Shown: positions 11,643 through 23,990 of the stretch, piece by piece
How the letters are laid out: each line of letters opens with the position of its first letter
Position numbering within the stretch: position 1 is the stretch's first letter
From: Smittia aterrima
Lineage: Eukaryota > Arthropoda > Insecta > Diptera > Chironomidae
Direction of reading: 5' to 3'
Assembly (NCBI GenBank): GCA_033063855.1
Contig: CP093831.1
Coordinates: forward strand, 29,016,001 to 29,080,000
Length of the DNA: 64,000 nt
The notes under the pieces: model-generated
Database searches by the model: none
The model's input: the letters and a program-made list of their open reading frames with translations, nothing else
What the model was told of the DNA's origin: nothing
Made by a program: the position numbers and the translations under genes

Positions 11643-14600
11643 TTAATAATTATAGTTATTTCTAAATTCTCTTGAAGCGCTTATTGATTCGACATAATAT
11701 TCTGCAGAGTGGTCGCGAATCTTTTTCTGGTCCGGCTTATTTGGATCTTGCTCTAGTCGTTCGATTTCAACTCCGTATTCATCTTCATCATAATAAAATT
11801 CGATCTCCTTGCCAGAGCGACCGGACAAATCAATTTTTTTAGGCTGCTCGGTTGGCAAAATAATTTGGTCATCATTAGTGTTTTGAGCGAGTGATTTGGA
11901 TTGAAAATTAGTTTCCGAATCAATATTATACGAAATGGTTGTCAAAAGCTCAATCGTAGTTGTATCCACAGTTGTATCACTCGAAATTTGAACTGAAGTT
12001 GTTTCATCTAATCTTGTGCTCGGATTTTCTGTTGCACTAATATCAACAGTTGTTGTTTCAAGATTTTTCAATCTTTCTGAAGAAAATGTTGTCGAAATTT
12101 CATCCACAGAAGTAGTTGTCTCAGGTTCAGTAGAGAGTGCAGATTGAACGATGGATTGAGTAGAAGTTTCAATGTATGGAGTTGACATGTCAGCATTTGT
12201 CTCAAAAGTATCTTCGTAGAGATTTGCTTCTGTTTTACTTTCATGATAACTTCTTTCAAAATCAAATTTGTTCGTCTGTGTATTTTCAGTAGTTAAAATT
12301 AAAAATTCTGTAGTTGAGGATTCACTATCAGTCGTTGAAATTGATAGTTGTGTGGTTGTTAATAAGTCACTATCAGTCGTTGAAATTCTTAGCTCTGTTG
12401 TTGAGAATTCATTCTCATTCGTTGAAGTAGGTAGTTGTGTAGTTGTTAAGAAATCAGTTGCTGGAGAGATTTTTGACGTGACAATTTCCAGTTCTGAAGA
12501 GATTTCAGTCGTTGAAAAAGGTATTTCTGTGGTTGCTGAAAAATCGCTGTCAGTCGTTGATATTGATAGCTCAGTGGTTGTTGAGAATTCATCCCCAGTC
12601 GTTGAAGTAGCTATTTGTGTAGTTGTTAAGAAATCAGTTGCTGGAGAAATTTTTAACTCGGCAATATCGGAAGAGGTTTCTGTAGATGACTCAAGAGTAG
12701 TCGATTCGACCTCCTCAGTTGTTGTCTGATCCGAAAATGTAGAGAGTGTTAAAACTTCAGTTGTAAATTCAGACTCCAGTGTTCTTTCTTCTATTGTAGA
12801 AGTTTCTAACGTTGAAGTTTCCATCGTTGAAGTTTCAATTTTCAAGTCTTCTGGGCGATTAGTGGAAATGATATCGACGTTGCTCATTCCTGATAAGAAT
12901 AAAATATTTTCAGTTGGATCTTGTGAATTTGTTGTAGTATCTACATTAGATATAGTAACTAAGCTTTCAGGAAGAGGAAATTCAAACGTTGAAAATTCTG
13001 AACTCAATGTACTGCTATCCTCAGAATGTGTCGTGTCGATTTCTTCATTCTTCGTTGTTGTCTCCATCTTTAAACTTTTGGGGCTAATGGGTGATTGAGA
13101 TGTTTCGATGTTCATTTCAGTTGTTGAATCAGCCTCAACAGTCACCTCAACTGTTGAAGTTTCATTTCCTTCTTTTTTCCACAAAGTAATGTTAGGAGAG
13201 TCATCGTAGTAATACTCGAAAACTTCATAATATTCGACAAACTTTTTTCGTGCTTTTGATTTGGCATCTTCGTCATCAAAATCGTAATCGAAGGTTTTGT
13301 TACCAGAAAATTTATCTGGGAATGCTTGCTGAATCTCTTGTAATGTTAAATTCCCAATTGCAGGGAGTTTCGTTTCGTTTGAGGATCTTCGAACAAATTC
13401 TTCAAGCACTCGATCCACCATCACAGCATCTGTTGTGCTAGGAACATCAGTTGGATCATCAAATGATTTCATTAAAATCGTTGTTTGCTTTGTTGTGAAA
13501 TCTGAAGAAGTTGTAGATTCGATCTCATTTAAAGTGGAAAGGGTTTCCGGCATGATGAACAAATCTGATTTTGGAACTACTGTCTGGATCGCCGGTTCTA
13601 GTTTTTGGGTAGATGTTTCCAACTCCATCTGCGTTTGTTTAAACATTTCATTCTCAGATTCAGAAACTTTAAAGCGTTTCAAATATTCTTCAAGAACTTT
13701 TTCTCTGATTGTTTTCACCGCTACCGTGGTTTTGTCTTTAGAATTTTCTGTTGAATCGACAATTGTTGTAGGGACAGTTTCTAAAGGAACAGTCGTTGTT
13801 GTCGAAAATAAATCAGGATCAGTCCACCAAGTCCAAAATGCGGGCCAGGTTGTAGTTCTGTTTGAATCATGATGCCAATGATGTCTCGTTGAAAAAGTTT
13901 CAAATGATACTGTCGAAGTTTCCGGCTGTATAAGAATAAATAGTCAATCAAATTTGAAAAAGTTTAGTCAATCCTTTTTACTTACTAAATTTGTATTCAC
14001 TTCGATTGATCTGTAAGTTATTTGATTGTTTTTCGCGTCTCCAGATTCTCCGATACATTTAAATTTCTGAAGAATATTTTCCACAAGCAAATGCGATCGT
14101 TTTTCAGAAAATGTTAAATTCCGCCTTATCTTTTCACAACGAAGTCTTAATCGATTGAAATGCTCATTCGATTTACACATGCAGCTAATGACTGCATTTC
14201 TTTTGCAAACAAAGTAATAACGACTTTTCCTTGAATGCGCTAAAAGTCCTCGGTAATTATTAAAGCATTTCGCGTCGAAATTAAATTTTATAAGATTTCC
14301 GCCTCCAGGAACCTTCCGACAGCGATCTTCCAGTGGATCGTGATAAAATCCGGATGGACAAACTCTCTGTGAAAAAATATTTCTTTGTTTAATCTAAACA
14401 TAAAAGTTTTAAGAAAAGTTTTAATTTTCAATTGTCAATATTGTTTTCTCTGAAATTTCGGCCCGTAATAAACAAGCGAAGCAGTCAAAATTTGTGCTTT
14501 CTCAGGGTCAGCTGTGAAGCACTTGAAAAAACTACGAATGCACACACTTTAGTTCTATTGAAACTAATTTAAATCACAATTGATAACTTCAACAAATCTT

Positions 14601-14703
14601 GACTTACTCTTAAAACTTGATAGTGGATAGTATCCGCTTTGGTGGTTCCTGATGATGATGAAAAAATTATAAAGGCAACGAAAATTAAACTGCATGCCTT
14701 CAT
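11643..14703 (-). CDS. Secreted Thr/Ser-rich mucin-like protein
   Basis: Three phase-0 exons: 14703-14608, 14366-13986, 13925-11643; sum 2760 nt, 919 aa. Residues 1 to about 22 are a clear signal peptide (MKACSLIFVAFIIFSSSS). Exon 2 is Cys-rich (RVCPSGFYHDPLEDRCRKV, later FVCKRNAVISCMCK), loosely like a chitin-binding type-2 repeat, but I cannot claim that domain. Exon 3 is a long Thr/Ser/Glu-rich region, probably heavily O-glycosylated, with repeated ISTTDS- and TTTQ-type units. It ends in an acidic, tyrosine-containing tail (EFYYDEDEYG). No membrane anchor is visible near the C-terminus. Likely an extracellular matrix, cuticle or gut-lining protein. Only 123 bp separate its stop from the rabenosyn-5 start codon on the same strand. 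Confidence 0.75.
12310..12690 (-). repeat. In-frame tandem duplication in the mucin exon (180-bp period)
   Basis: Bases 12421-12480 and 12601-12660 match closely at a spacing of 180 bp, and the similarity extends upstream (12361-12480 versus 12541-12660). In protein it repeats a 60-residue unit starting KISPATDFLTTTQ. A shorter TCAGTCGTTGA element recurs inside the units. The period is a multiple of three, so copy number can change without breaking the frame. Confidence 0.75.
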
Positions 14704-14894
14704 TTTACTTTCTTGTCAAGTGCACGCGATCGTGGCGAATCTTGAACTGAATGAAAAACACATTTAAGCATGTTTTGCCACAAAAAAAAATTTGGTGAAA
14801 AGCTCGAGCATGAGACAATGTAAAAGTCTTCTGTCATTTTTTCTAGATTAAATATATTTAATACCTTTAGAACATATTTCAATAAATTAATATT

Positions 14895-16945
14895 TCATTT
14901 AATATTATGAGTAGCAGAGTTTCGATGCCTCGGGATGTAAATAGTGCAGAGCGAGCTTTCCCAAATATGCTTCGGATAATTCGTAGGATAGTACCATTTG
15001 TCTTCAATTATATCGTAAGCTTCAATCTTGGTTGCTGTGTGTCGAAAAATATCTGAAATATGCGAAATGAGATATCTTGCACTTAACGCTCGAACAGTGA
15101 GATTACCATCTGCGGCAAAGCCACCAATAAAATAAATTTTGTTGTTGATGACTGCGATGCCTGCGTGGAATCTCGGTGTTGGAATCTGTGTAATAACACT
15201 GATTGTTGAAGTTTCAATGTTGTAGCATTCAATGGCCGATAAGAGTCTTCGTTGACCATCAATCTCATCCCATCCTCCGCAGATATAAATTTTCTTATCA
15301 ACTCTTAACATGGCATGGTCAGCTCGAGATGTGATATTTAATTTCTTTTCCCAAAAATCAGTCGTCGAATCATATTCATAGAAAGAATCCATGACATTCC
15401 CGAATTGATCAACTCCACCGGTGATGAATAATTTGTTTTTGTAGGATGCTCCAGCGTGTCTCGATCGATATGATGGCATTGGCTTGAGCATCGTCCATTC
15501 ATCGCTTTTAGGATTATATTTCTCCACAGACGATTCTGCTATATCTTCCAGATGATCGAACATTCCTTCTGAATATCCACCAACAGCAATTAATGACTCC
15601 CCTATCACATTTAATGAGAAACGACATCGATCATAGTTCATCGGTTTTAACGTACTCCATTCCGATGTAATTGGGTCATATCGAAAACCGAAAGGATGTA
15701 CATCTTCCCGCTCTAAACTAATGTCGTAACTTCCTCCGATCACATAAATGCAATTATTTAAAACCGCGATTCCAAATGCTCCTTGCTTCACATGCGGTAC
15801 TTCAGTTAAAAATCTCCATGGTTCTTCAATGGCTGATCGTTGATTGCCATTAGAACAGAATGCAAAAGTGATTTCGTTAGTTAAACCAGTCAACTCGAAA
15901 CCTCCAATCTTGATTAGTGCGAGGGCCATTCCACGATTGTTCAACAATTTATATTCGTTTTCCACTTGCAAATTTTGTGGCACCACGAAGCTCCAAACTG
16001 CATTGTAGAGTTCATCAGATCTCTTAATTTCCAAAGATTTGAGAATTTTCTCGACTTCATTCACTGGGATTTCCTTAAAGTTAATGTTCCTCAATATTTT
16101 AAAACAGTCCATGTTCTCATCACTTTTCATTATCCAATCTAATACGACTCGTAGAATTTCATTTTCAGCGCAATCAACAGCAAAGTCACAACTCAATAGG
16201 AGTTGCATCTGATAACCTTGCAGTCTGAGGAGTTCTTTGCTTTTCGATATCTCGGAAATGTGACCACAGATGAACTTTAGAATTTTATCACGAAGTAAAG
16301 GCAATGAGAAGTTCTCAGCGATGATCAGCATATCAACTGAATTTTCAGTGTCAATCTCGCACTCAAGGAAGTTATGGCAGGCATCGATAACTAGTTGGCA
16401 TTGGAAGTAATTGGCAGCTGATAGAATTTCTTGAACGTTCGAAAGGGTAAGCTCAAGCTTTGCTGTGTAAATGAAGTTCAACAAATGCTGTATTCCTTCG
16501 GAAATTCCGTTTATCGTTATTTCTACAAAGATGGAAGAAGTGAAATCAATTTTATGGGTTTCTGAAAGGTCACATGCGTCGCAATAATTTCTTACTCACC
16601 AGTCTTTGACCAAGTCTCTTTTGTAAACAAAGCGTGAAAGAACTCCGAACAAGCAGCAAGAAGAACTTTGTGTGCCTAAAATTGTTGAGCTGTTAATTTT
16701 GCTTCTTCTTCATTGTTTGTTTTAAGGTCATTGCCTTTTGAATTGACAAAATTTCTTCAGATGACCTATATACGAAATATTTAACTTACGTGGAATGAAA
16801 TCCCATCAGATTGTATCACAACATCAAATAGGAGACAGTTTGTCCTTAGTTTTGATATCTCGGACATAGTTTTACTGAAGTGAACTTGGGAAATATCAAA
16901 AACAGTTTTTCGATCATCACAACTTTCAAGAACTGCATTTTCCAT
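14895..16945 (-). CDS. BTB-BACK-kelch protein (KLHL family)
   Basis: Likely substrate adaptor for a Cullin-3 ubiquitin ligase. Exons from the start: 16945-16790, 16675-16600, 16522-14895; sum 1860 nt, 619 aa. The BTB domain spans the first three exons (LLFDVVIQSDGISFH, then AHKVLLAACSEFFHALF), followed by BACK (DACHNFLECEIDTENS onward) and about six kelch blades marked by paired Gly and downstream Tyr/Trp (YVIGGSYD, IAVGGYSE, FITGGVDQ, YICGGWDE, YFIGGFAADG). Length matches the 570-650 aa typical of KLHL proteins. The HPFGFRYDP and CRFSLNVIGE segments suggest a KLHL26-like or KLHL9/13-like member, but I will not assign an orthologue. A cytosolic protein by family. Confidence 0.85.
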
Positions 16946-17549
16946 TTGACTTTTTTCGTGATTTTAAAGAACGTTGGATTGTGAACACGAAATTATTAAA
17001 CTTTATGTCTTAAACTCATTTATTCCGACTAAATTATATTTTGGAAATTATTTGAGTCAAATTCGCTATTCAACTTATTTACACTGTAAAAAATATTTTT
17101 TCAGAAATTGTTTTTCTGTTAAATCTTATTTCAGCTTTTGAGCATTTATCTCAAATATCTTTTAAACATTTATTGCTCTGAGAAATAATAATATCTCAAA
17201 TTATCTCTCAAATTGATGTCTGTTTTATTGACGTCAAACACTTTGCCTTCATTAGGGATTGTGACCATGACACAAGAAAACAATCATCTCATCGATTTTC
17301 AAGTTGTCTCATTTATATTTTCAGTAGCATTTACAGTTCATTAACTCTTTCGATATCTTTTCCTGATTATTTAAACACGAACAACAATTTTTATTTTTAA
17401 ATGTTTATTCAATCTAGAAGCATATGAAATAAGTTTAAACAGAACATCTTTTATTGTAGTGGCTTAGAAATTTAAAGGAAATCTTAAAGTTAAAACCAAT
17501 TCTTATCACTGAATGAGAATCGTTCTCTTTGAAGGGAATAGGAAAGTTT
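16946..17549. other. Intergenic spacer between kelch gene and scarface
   Basis: AT-rich, no coding exon seen. It contains the kelch promoter side and the scarface 3' end; TTTATT at 17450-17455 is a plausible minus-strand poly(A) signal about 95 nt after the scarface stop. Confidence 0.6.
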
Positions 17550-20500
17550 TTAATATCTTGGAGTGTTCCGAAGAGCATCTCTAATCCACTGAAGATCGGT
17601 TCTTGTGTAAGCAACAATTTGATTAGGATCATTGCAAGTAGTTTCAGTTGAGTAAATGCCTTTCAACGTATAACGACCTGAACGATCAGCACAAGCTAAA
17701 GCGCTGCCTACATCAACTTCACAGGCATCTTGTTGCGTTACGCCACAAACAAGTGAGTCGCTATATACAAAGTTTGAAGCTTCAAGTCTCGATTGGCAGT
17801 CGGAATGATGGAGAACAGAAACAGGCGTATGTTGCATTAAAGCGTTTCCGAGATGAACTGTAATGAATCGTTAATGATAATTGAGGTTTAGCAAGAAAGT
17901 ATTTAATTATTTCAAGTACCTTTGAGCACTTCCTTGCCCCAACCTGTAGTGACACACTCGTCGTTTGGTGATGAAACTGTTGCTGCTTCATCCAAGCAGA
18001 TTGGTCCAATGTGAGTATCATATTTGATATCATTTTCCAAGAACAACAAAGCAATATCATTTCCTGGTGATTGTACTTGATATTGAGGATGGAAGACAAT
18101 TTTTTGTACGCGAACAATTTGGAAAGGTTTTGGCTCTTCGTCACTACCAAGTCGCCACTCTCCCGCTTTTATTAATACGTCATTATGTCGATGCCTGTGG
18201 AGAATGTTTATATTTCATGACATTCATAAAATGCGTGAAAAAAACTTGATTGCTTACCCTTGCACGCAGCTTGCAGAAGTAACAACAACATTTCTATCAA
18301 TGATCGATCCACCGCAGAGTAAAGCTTTCTTTGATTCCAAAATAACCATGGCGACCCAAGTGAACTCTCCAAAGCCAGTTCCTAATGGTGCTTTACCGCG
18401 TGGCTGTGAGTTCTATAAACGAGAAAAGCTTTAACAAAATATTTCAAACTAATATAAGATAAGCGTCATACATAATTTCTAACTCCGCATGATGCCGGAG
18501 TAGATTGAATCTCTCGATATGGACGAGGTTGCGAGACAATTGGTTGTTGATTTAAAGGCGCTGAGACTCGAGTGACTACTTGATTTGAATTAGCAACAAC
18601 TTCATTTGGTTGGACACGAATTGCTCGTTTGCTAGCGGCTCCGTTTTGTCTTTCAGGTTTATACGATCCACTGTCGAAAACAGCGTTTAATTCATCAGCG
18701 TTATACATTCCCAATCTGCCGACAGGCCATGGATCGGTATAATCAGGATCTCTGCAACATTTTCCGAGCTCTCTTGAGGGCATTATCATGCAATCAGTCA
18801 TAGGTACACGATAAGCTTTTTGGAATTCTGAAAGCTCAACTGGAGTTTTTGAAATTACAGCAGTTGCTGAACAAAAATCAATTAACGTGCAGTTCATAGC
18901 TGCGGGACATCCTGCTGGCACTGCTGGGGGAATGCCTTGATCTTGAGTAACAATTGATGGTCTTGGAACATTTGCTGCTGGTTGATATGGTCTTGGAGTA
19001 TTTGGTGCTGGTTGATATGGTCTTGGAGTATTTGCTTCAGGTTGATATGGTCTTGGAGTTGGTGGCACAACACGAACAGGAGTTGGACTCGCGGGTTGAG
19101 GTTGATATGCTGGAGGCGAGGGATTAGTTGGTGCAATAGGTCTTGTTGGAATTAAAACTGGCGTAGGAGACGGCTGTGGTCGTACATCAGGCTTAACTCT
19201 TGATGAGTCAGTATTCGAAGCAGATCCAGCATTTGGATTGAATTCTGGTTCTGGCAAACTTGGCAAATATTGATTGCTTGGAACTTTAACGACGTAGCCT
19301 TCTTTAGTTAGGACTTCTGATGTACCGGCAGCGGCAAAATCACTGTCGCTATAAGTAGGAGCAGCTCGTCTTCGATCCGAAAAACGACAGCAAACCTCAG
19401 GAGCTACACACAATCCATTCTATCAACGAAAGAAACGATTTAATAAATATAAAATGCTTCTGCATAATAAGATCTTTTATAAGATTGACATCGTTTCACG
19501 AAAATTCACTGTTGAAAAACGTTATCTGACAAGCTAGCCATTAACTAAGGTAATAAACGATTAATGACAAGCAAGCGATGAAAACATTATGTAAAATTCG
19601 CCCCAACATTCATACTCAAGCCTGCTGATGATTGATGCCTCTCTTTGAATTTTGTAATTTTATTGACACCGTGAAGAATTTCCCTTTCTAAAATAGCCCG
19701 TTCCACTTTTAGTTAATAAAATGTTTATTGTTAAGCAGCCAAAAATCGTCCCGAAGACCGTTTTGTCTTCTATTTTCGGACGAAGAAAGAGTCCAACTGG
19801 TTTCCCTTCAAATTGTTTCTCTCAACTAGCAACAACAATCATATTTTGGCATGATTTATTAGACAAATTGTGTTACATCACTAATCACATCGCGTGTGAG
19901 ACGCTCATTTCTTTGATTGTTTTCTCTTAGGCTCTCGTCTCCTGTTTTTTTTCGTAATGCAAATTAATCTGTTCTTTTTCTCGCTGTCAATGCTTTTGAT
20001 TTCATGAAGTTTCCGTAAAGAGACCCAAACGCTTCAAGATATAAATTACCCGACGAACCGAAGACTAAAAACTTTTGTTTGTGTCACGAGAGGTTGAAAA
20101 GTCATCTTGTTATATCACGACAATGATTGTCAAAACGCCTTGTGATTAGTTGTGATCATTCCGAATTCGTAATAAACAAATAAACATAATTCGTCTTTCA
20201 AGTTTTTAAAGTTGGAGTGAGACATTTCATCTAAAATGCATTAGACGACATTCACCTAATTAAATTCCAAGTTTCGAAAATATGATTTGGAAACATTTTA
20301 TGAGAGCAGACCAAAGTGATAGAAACTGGACAATAAAAGGCTTTAAAAAGATTAACGCTTTAAACAAAAGCGTAAGGAATTTTAAAGTGTGACATCGAAC
20401 ATTTTTGCACCTTCAATCGAAGCAAACGAAGAGACAAAAGCCTGTAATAAATGACCTAATATGTCGAAAACTCTCAAACGCTGACTCATTTGTCGAGGAA

Positions 20501-23500
20501 TGTTATTGGGACATCATCGACTATTATGAAGCTGAGAATAATGATCGTTTTATAGATGATGAACAATATGTTCGTGCAAATTAGCTCGCAATCAAGAAAA
20601 TCTGCCGCCAATTCCGAAGATCAAATGTGGTAATCACACTTAATAAAACTTTTTGTTCGGTCAGACACAGCAGCGCGATATTTGAAAATAAGAACCCGGA
20701 TACTGACCAACGACCTGAACGAAAAGAGTTGGGAGGTAAGCACCCAAAATGGAGAAGAAGAGGAGCGCGCGAAGAGCCGAGACTTTGTTTGCTCGGACGA
20801 CACTTGAGAGGCGAAATCGTTAGGAAATTCCATTGAAATAAAAAATTAATTACGTCTAACTTTTTTTTGCCGTGCGTCTCGACGATCTTTTACAATTGAA
20901 ATATTTGAGAAAGTCCGCTTAACCACAATCAAAATTAAAACCACATTCACCTTAGGTTTTGGCGCCATATGAGTACCTTTGACACTTACAAGACACAACT
21001 CAAGGCAAATTCTTGTTCCGGTAACTCTTTTGATGATTACATAAGAACGTCGAATGCTGTGGAAAGTTACCATGGCATAAGATCCATTTTGACGAGGGCG
21101 AAAGAAAAAATTCAATGCAAAAGATCAAAAGATATTTTTCTTAAGTGGCATTCTTATTGTTTAAGAAATAATGGTTGGAGCTTATTTCATCTCTTTGGTC
21201 CAGCACGCTTCGACAGAAAAAACCTTTCTCGTGCACTCTACCGATCACATTCATGGACCTAAGTAAAATGTTTGTTTCAAATTATTCCACCGAGACCTTG
21301 AATGATTCAGAGTGAAACACTGTTCGTAATTGTAATTGCGGATTGTTTTTTACATGAACAGAAGTCGCGAAGTTAATGAGCTTAATTAAATAGCGTTAAT
21401 GCAATCTCTCCCATCTTCAAGTTCACTGTGGCAATTTCTAGCTTCACTTAAAGCTCTACGAGGGTTTTTCCTTGCTCGAATCCGGTCACAATTCGGAGTT
21501 CACTTGCATTTCATTTGTTTCATTAAAACGTAGATGACGGAATTTCTTTGGAAATAACTTCTCACGGATCCGCGTGAAGTTTTTGGTTTTATACATTGGA
21601 TGTTATGAATTGTTCATGGGAAGAAACTATTTTGAGAATCATTGTTTGAGACCTCAATTTGACGGGCGGTCACAAGAAAGATTAACTTGTCTGATTAATA
21701 ATTATACTCAGGAGTGACAGCAAATGAATTCTTAATACAATTTCTTACATTTAATGTGAGTTTTAAGTAAGAGCCATAAAGAAGTTAAAGCTGTGAGTTT
21801 ACGGCTTTTACTGACCATCTATCTCGTTTATCGCATCATCAGTGCTCCCGTGAAACATCTCAACTCAGATTATTGCAAAACGACTTTTTCATCACATTTT
21901 ATTGAGGCGCCGCATTGTGGAAATAAAATGCTCGCGTGAAATATGAGGATGAATGTGTTTGAGATTTGCATTTTCATGCGTCATAACTCAGCAATTTCTG
22001 CTAGAGCGGCTTTGTACAAATGTAGGATGCAACATGCTCCATAGTAGCATATTTGACTTTCAGTAGTGTGAATAATCATTCGAATATTCATCGAGACGTG
22101 ATCATTAATCAAATCGTGACTGATTTATCCACATTCCCCAATGATAATTGAATATTAACATCGTCAAATGTTTTTGACTCCTCTTAATCAACAAAAGACA
22201 TGCGTAACATTCAATTTGTCAACAACTTCAAATTAATATAAATCTGTAAATCGTTACTAGTTTTGACATACTTTCGAGCTATAACAAGGAAAATTCAGTT
22301 TCGATTGGGAAACTTTTAGTTTCAAACTAAAGATTTTGTTCGTTTCGTTGCTGCTCTTTATGGAAACAACTCGTCGCCCTGACACAAAACAGCAATCGAC
22401 TGCTTATGTTCTATAATATTTCCAACTTGTCAAATGCAAATATGCTTCGTTTTAATTAGACGTGGCAGTTAGTCGCAAATTGCGATGAGAAAATCCGCCA
22501 AAATAAAGTCAGACATGTGTTGATGCTATAAACATAAAGCGTCAAGATTTTCTGTACGTTTCAAGATCGGAGAAAGTTTTAAGCTGTTTTCTTATTGCAA
22601 ACCAGATCTTGCAAAATATTCAAGCGAGCCCATCTGCGTGGAACAATTCAAGCGATTGGTCTCAGAATTAAATCGCTTTATTATGCAACAATGCAAGATT
22701 GCTTCTTCCAATCTGCTTCTACTTGCTTGTTGAATAATTCTTCTTGAGAAAGTGACTCATCGCCACACTTTGACATGACGGAGAAACCCATTTTTAGCAT
22801 TGAACGAATAAAAATATTTGCTTCTGAAGTTTTGTTTGCGTATTACGAATTAGGCAGGAAAAAAAAGATTTAGAAGAAAGACAAGAAAAGATGAATTTTA
22901 AAGAGGAAACCACTTACCACAGCTTTAGATGCTTTGTGTTCGACCGATTGATCCATAACTCCATTGAAACAAAACATCGACGTGATGCAAGCTTCGTTCG
23001 ATGCGATACAAGGCGTGGAGTCTGAAGCTTCTGGTTGAATATTACAGCAAGATTCAACTTGGCTGTCACATGTCTACGTGATCAGAGAGGCATGAGATGA
23101 TAAGAAAGAGATGTGAAAGATAGATTAGAAAGGATAGATAGTGTAAGACAGAAATAATCGATCAGAAATTAATTCTGCTATTGATTAAATTTATAAAGAT
23201 GTCAAGACTCATTGGTCAATTATGATTCTTTTATATTCGTCATAGTAATTAAGGCATCAATAGGATCTAAACAAAAACGTGTTATTTATGGAAACGCTTA
23301 ATTGGAAGTGAGTTCGCGCGTTTCAATTATCTGACGGAATTTACAACAACACGAAACGACAATGGCGAAGAAGATAAAATGACCAAAACATTGCGTAATT
23401 CATAAGACAAAACGATCATTTCGAAGTTTCAACAGACGCGTTCAGTACAAAACGAATTAGTGATTGCCAGAAGCTTCTTCCGGCTTCTTCATTAGATTTA

Positions 23501-23990
23501 AACTTACATTGCTTTGGCTGAGAACTAATCCCAGATTCTTCTCGCTGATGAAGCCACTTTCGCATGCGTCTCTTGGAGCACAGACTTGACTGGCGCCATG
23601 GCAAGGAATTTTCGGTGCAGTCCGTTGTGCAACGATGTTTATGTTTTCTTGTGAGAGATTGTTAACTTCGAATGGAGATCCTGAAAGTGTTGTCGATTGT
23701 CCATAAGTACTTTGTTGTGAGTTCACGTTGCGAAACGGATCATTAATGTAGTTGTGTTGTTGTTGTGATTTGTGTAATGTGTGATGTTGTGGATTGTTGT
23801 TGAAATTGGCTCGAGAATTCGAGAAGGGTGAAGTTTCTGTGTTCATCCACCAGTAGCGGGAATTTTTGGCGTTACCAGCATTTGACACGGAGTTCAACGA
23901 GAAAGCAGCAGAGTTTTTGAGATGACTGACATCGGCTCGCGTCGTCAGTGTAACGACGCCCACAATAAAGGTCACAATGCATATATTCAT
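17550..23990 (-). CDS. scaf: Scarface-like inactive clip-domain serine protease homologue
   Basis: Secreted protease homologue; the fly orthologue acts in JNK signalling, dorsal closure and epithelial polarity. Exons from the start: 23990-23508, 23073-22918, 19419-18472, 18403-18258, 18194-17920, 17857-17550; sum 2316 nt, 771 aa. A signal peptide (MNICIVTFIVGVVTLTTRA) is followed by three Cys modules of clip type: one across exons 1-2, one across exons 2-3, and a third ending GKCCRDPDYTDPWPVG. A Pro-rich spacer lies between modules. The trypsin-like fold starts near residue 530 but is dead: the TAAHC histidine is Ser (TSASC, about 574) and the GDSGGP region reads VDVGSA, so the Ser is gone; NDIALL Asp remains. 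An AG lies directly before the ATG, so a non-coding first exon is expected upstream. Confidence 0.88.
18961..19050 (-). repeat. 30-bp coding tandem repeat (PRPYQP decapeptide) in scarface
   Basis: Three nearly identical 30-bp units (18961-18990, 18991-19020, 19021-19050) encode a PRPYQP-containing decapeptide three times in the Pro-rich linker before the last clip module. The paralogue at 26.5-28.3 kb has a Pro-rich linker but not these units. Confidence 0.8.
19420..22917 (-). other. Large scarface intron 2 (3.5 kb)
   Basis: GT-AG intron between clip modules. It contains a few short open frames on both strands. One plus-strand stretch at about 20430-20583 reads like protein (FVEECYWDIIDYYEAE) but has no start or splice context that I can defend. 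Another (20969-21262 +) has an ATG but no recognised similarity. In a compact genome with mostly 60-bp introns, this size suggests regulatory content. Confidence 0.5.

Noticed and set aside
12268..13872. Long plus-strand frames opposite the mucin exon (Val/Ser-rich)
   Set aside because: Mirror images of the Thr/Ser codon repeats on the coding strand.
20846..21262. Overlapping open frames on both strands in the scarface intron
   Set aside because: No family similarity, no splice or promoter context, and the two strands exclude each other; likely chance.
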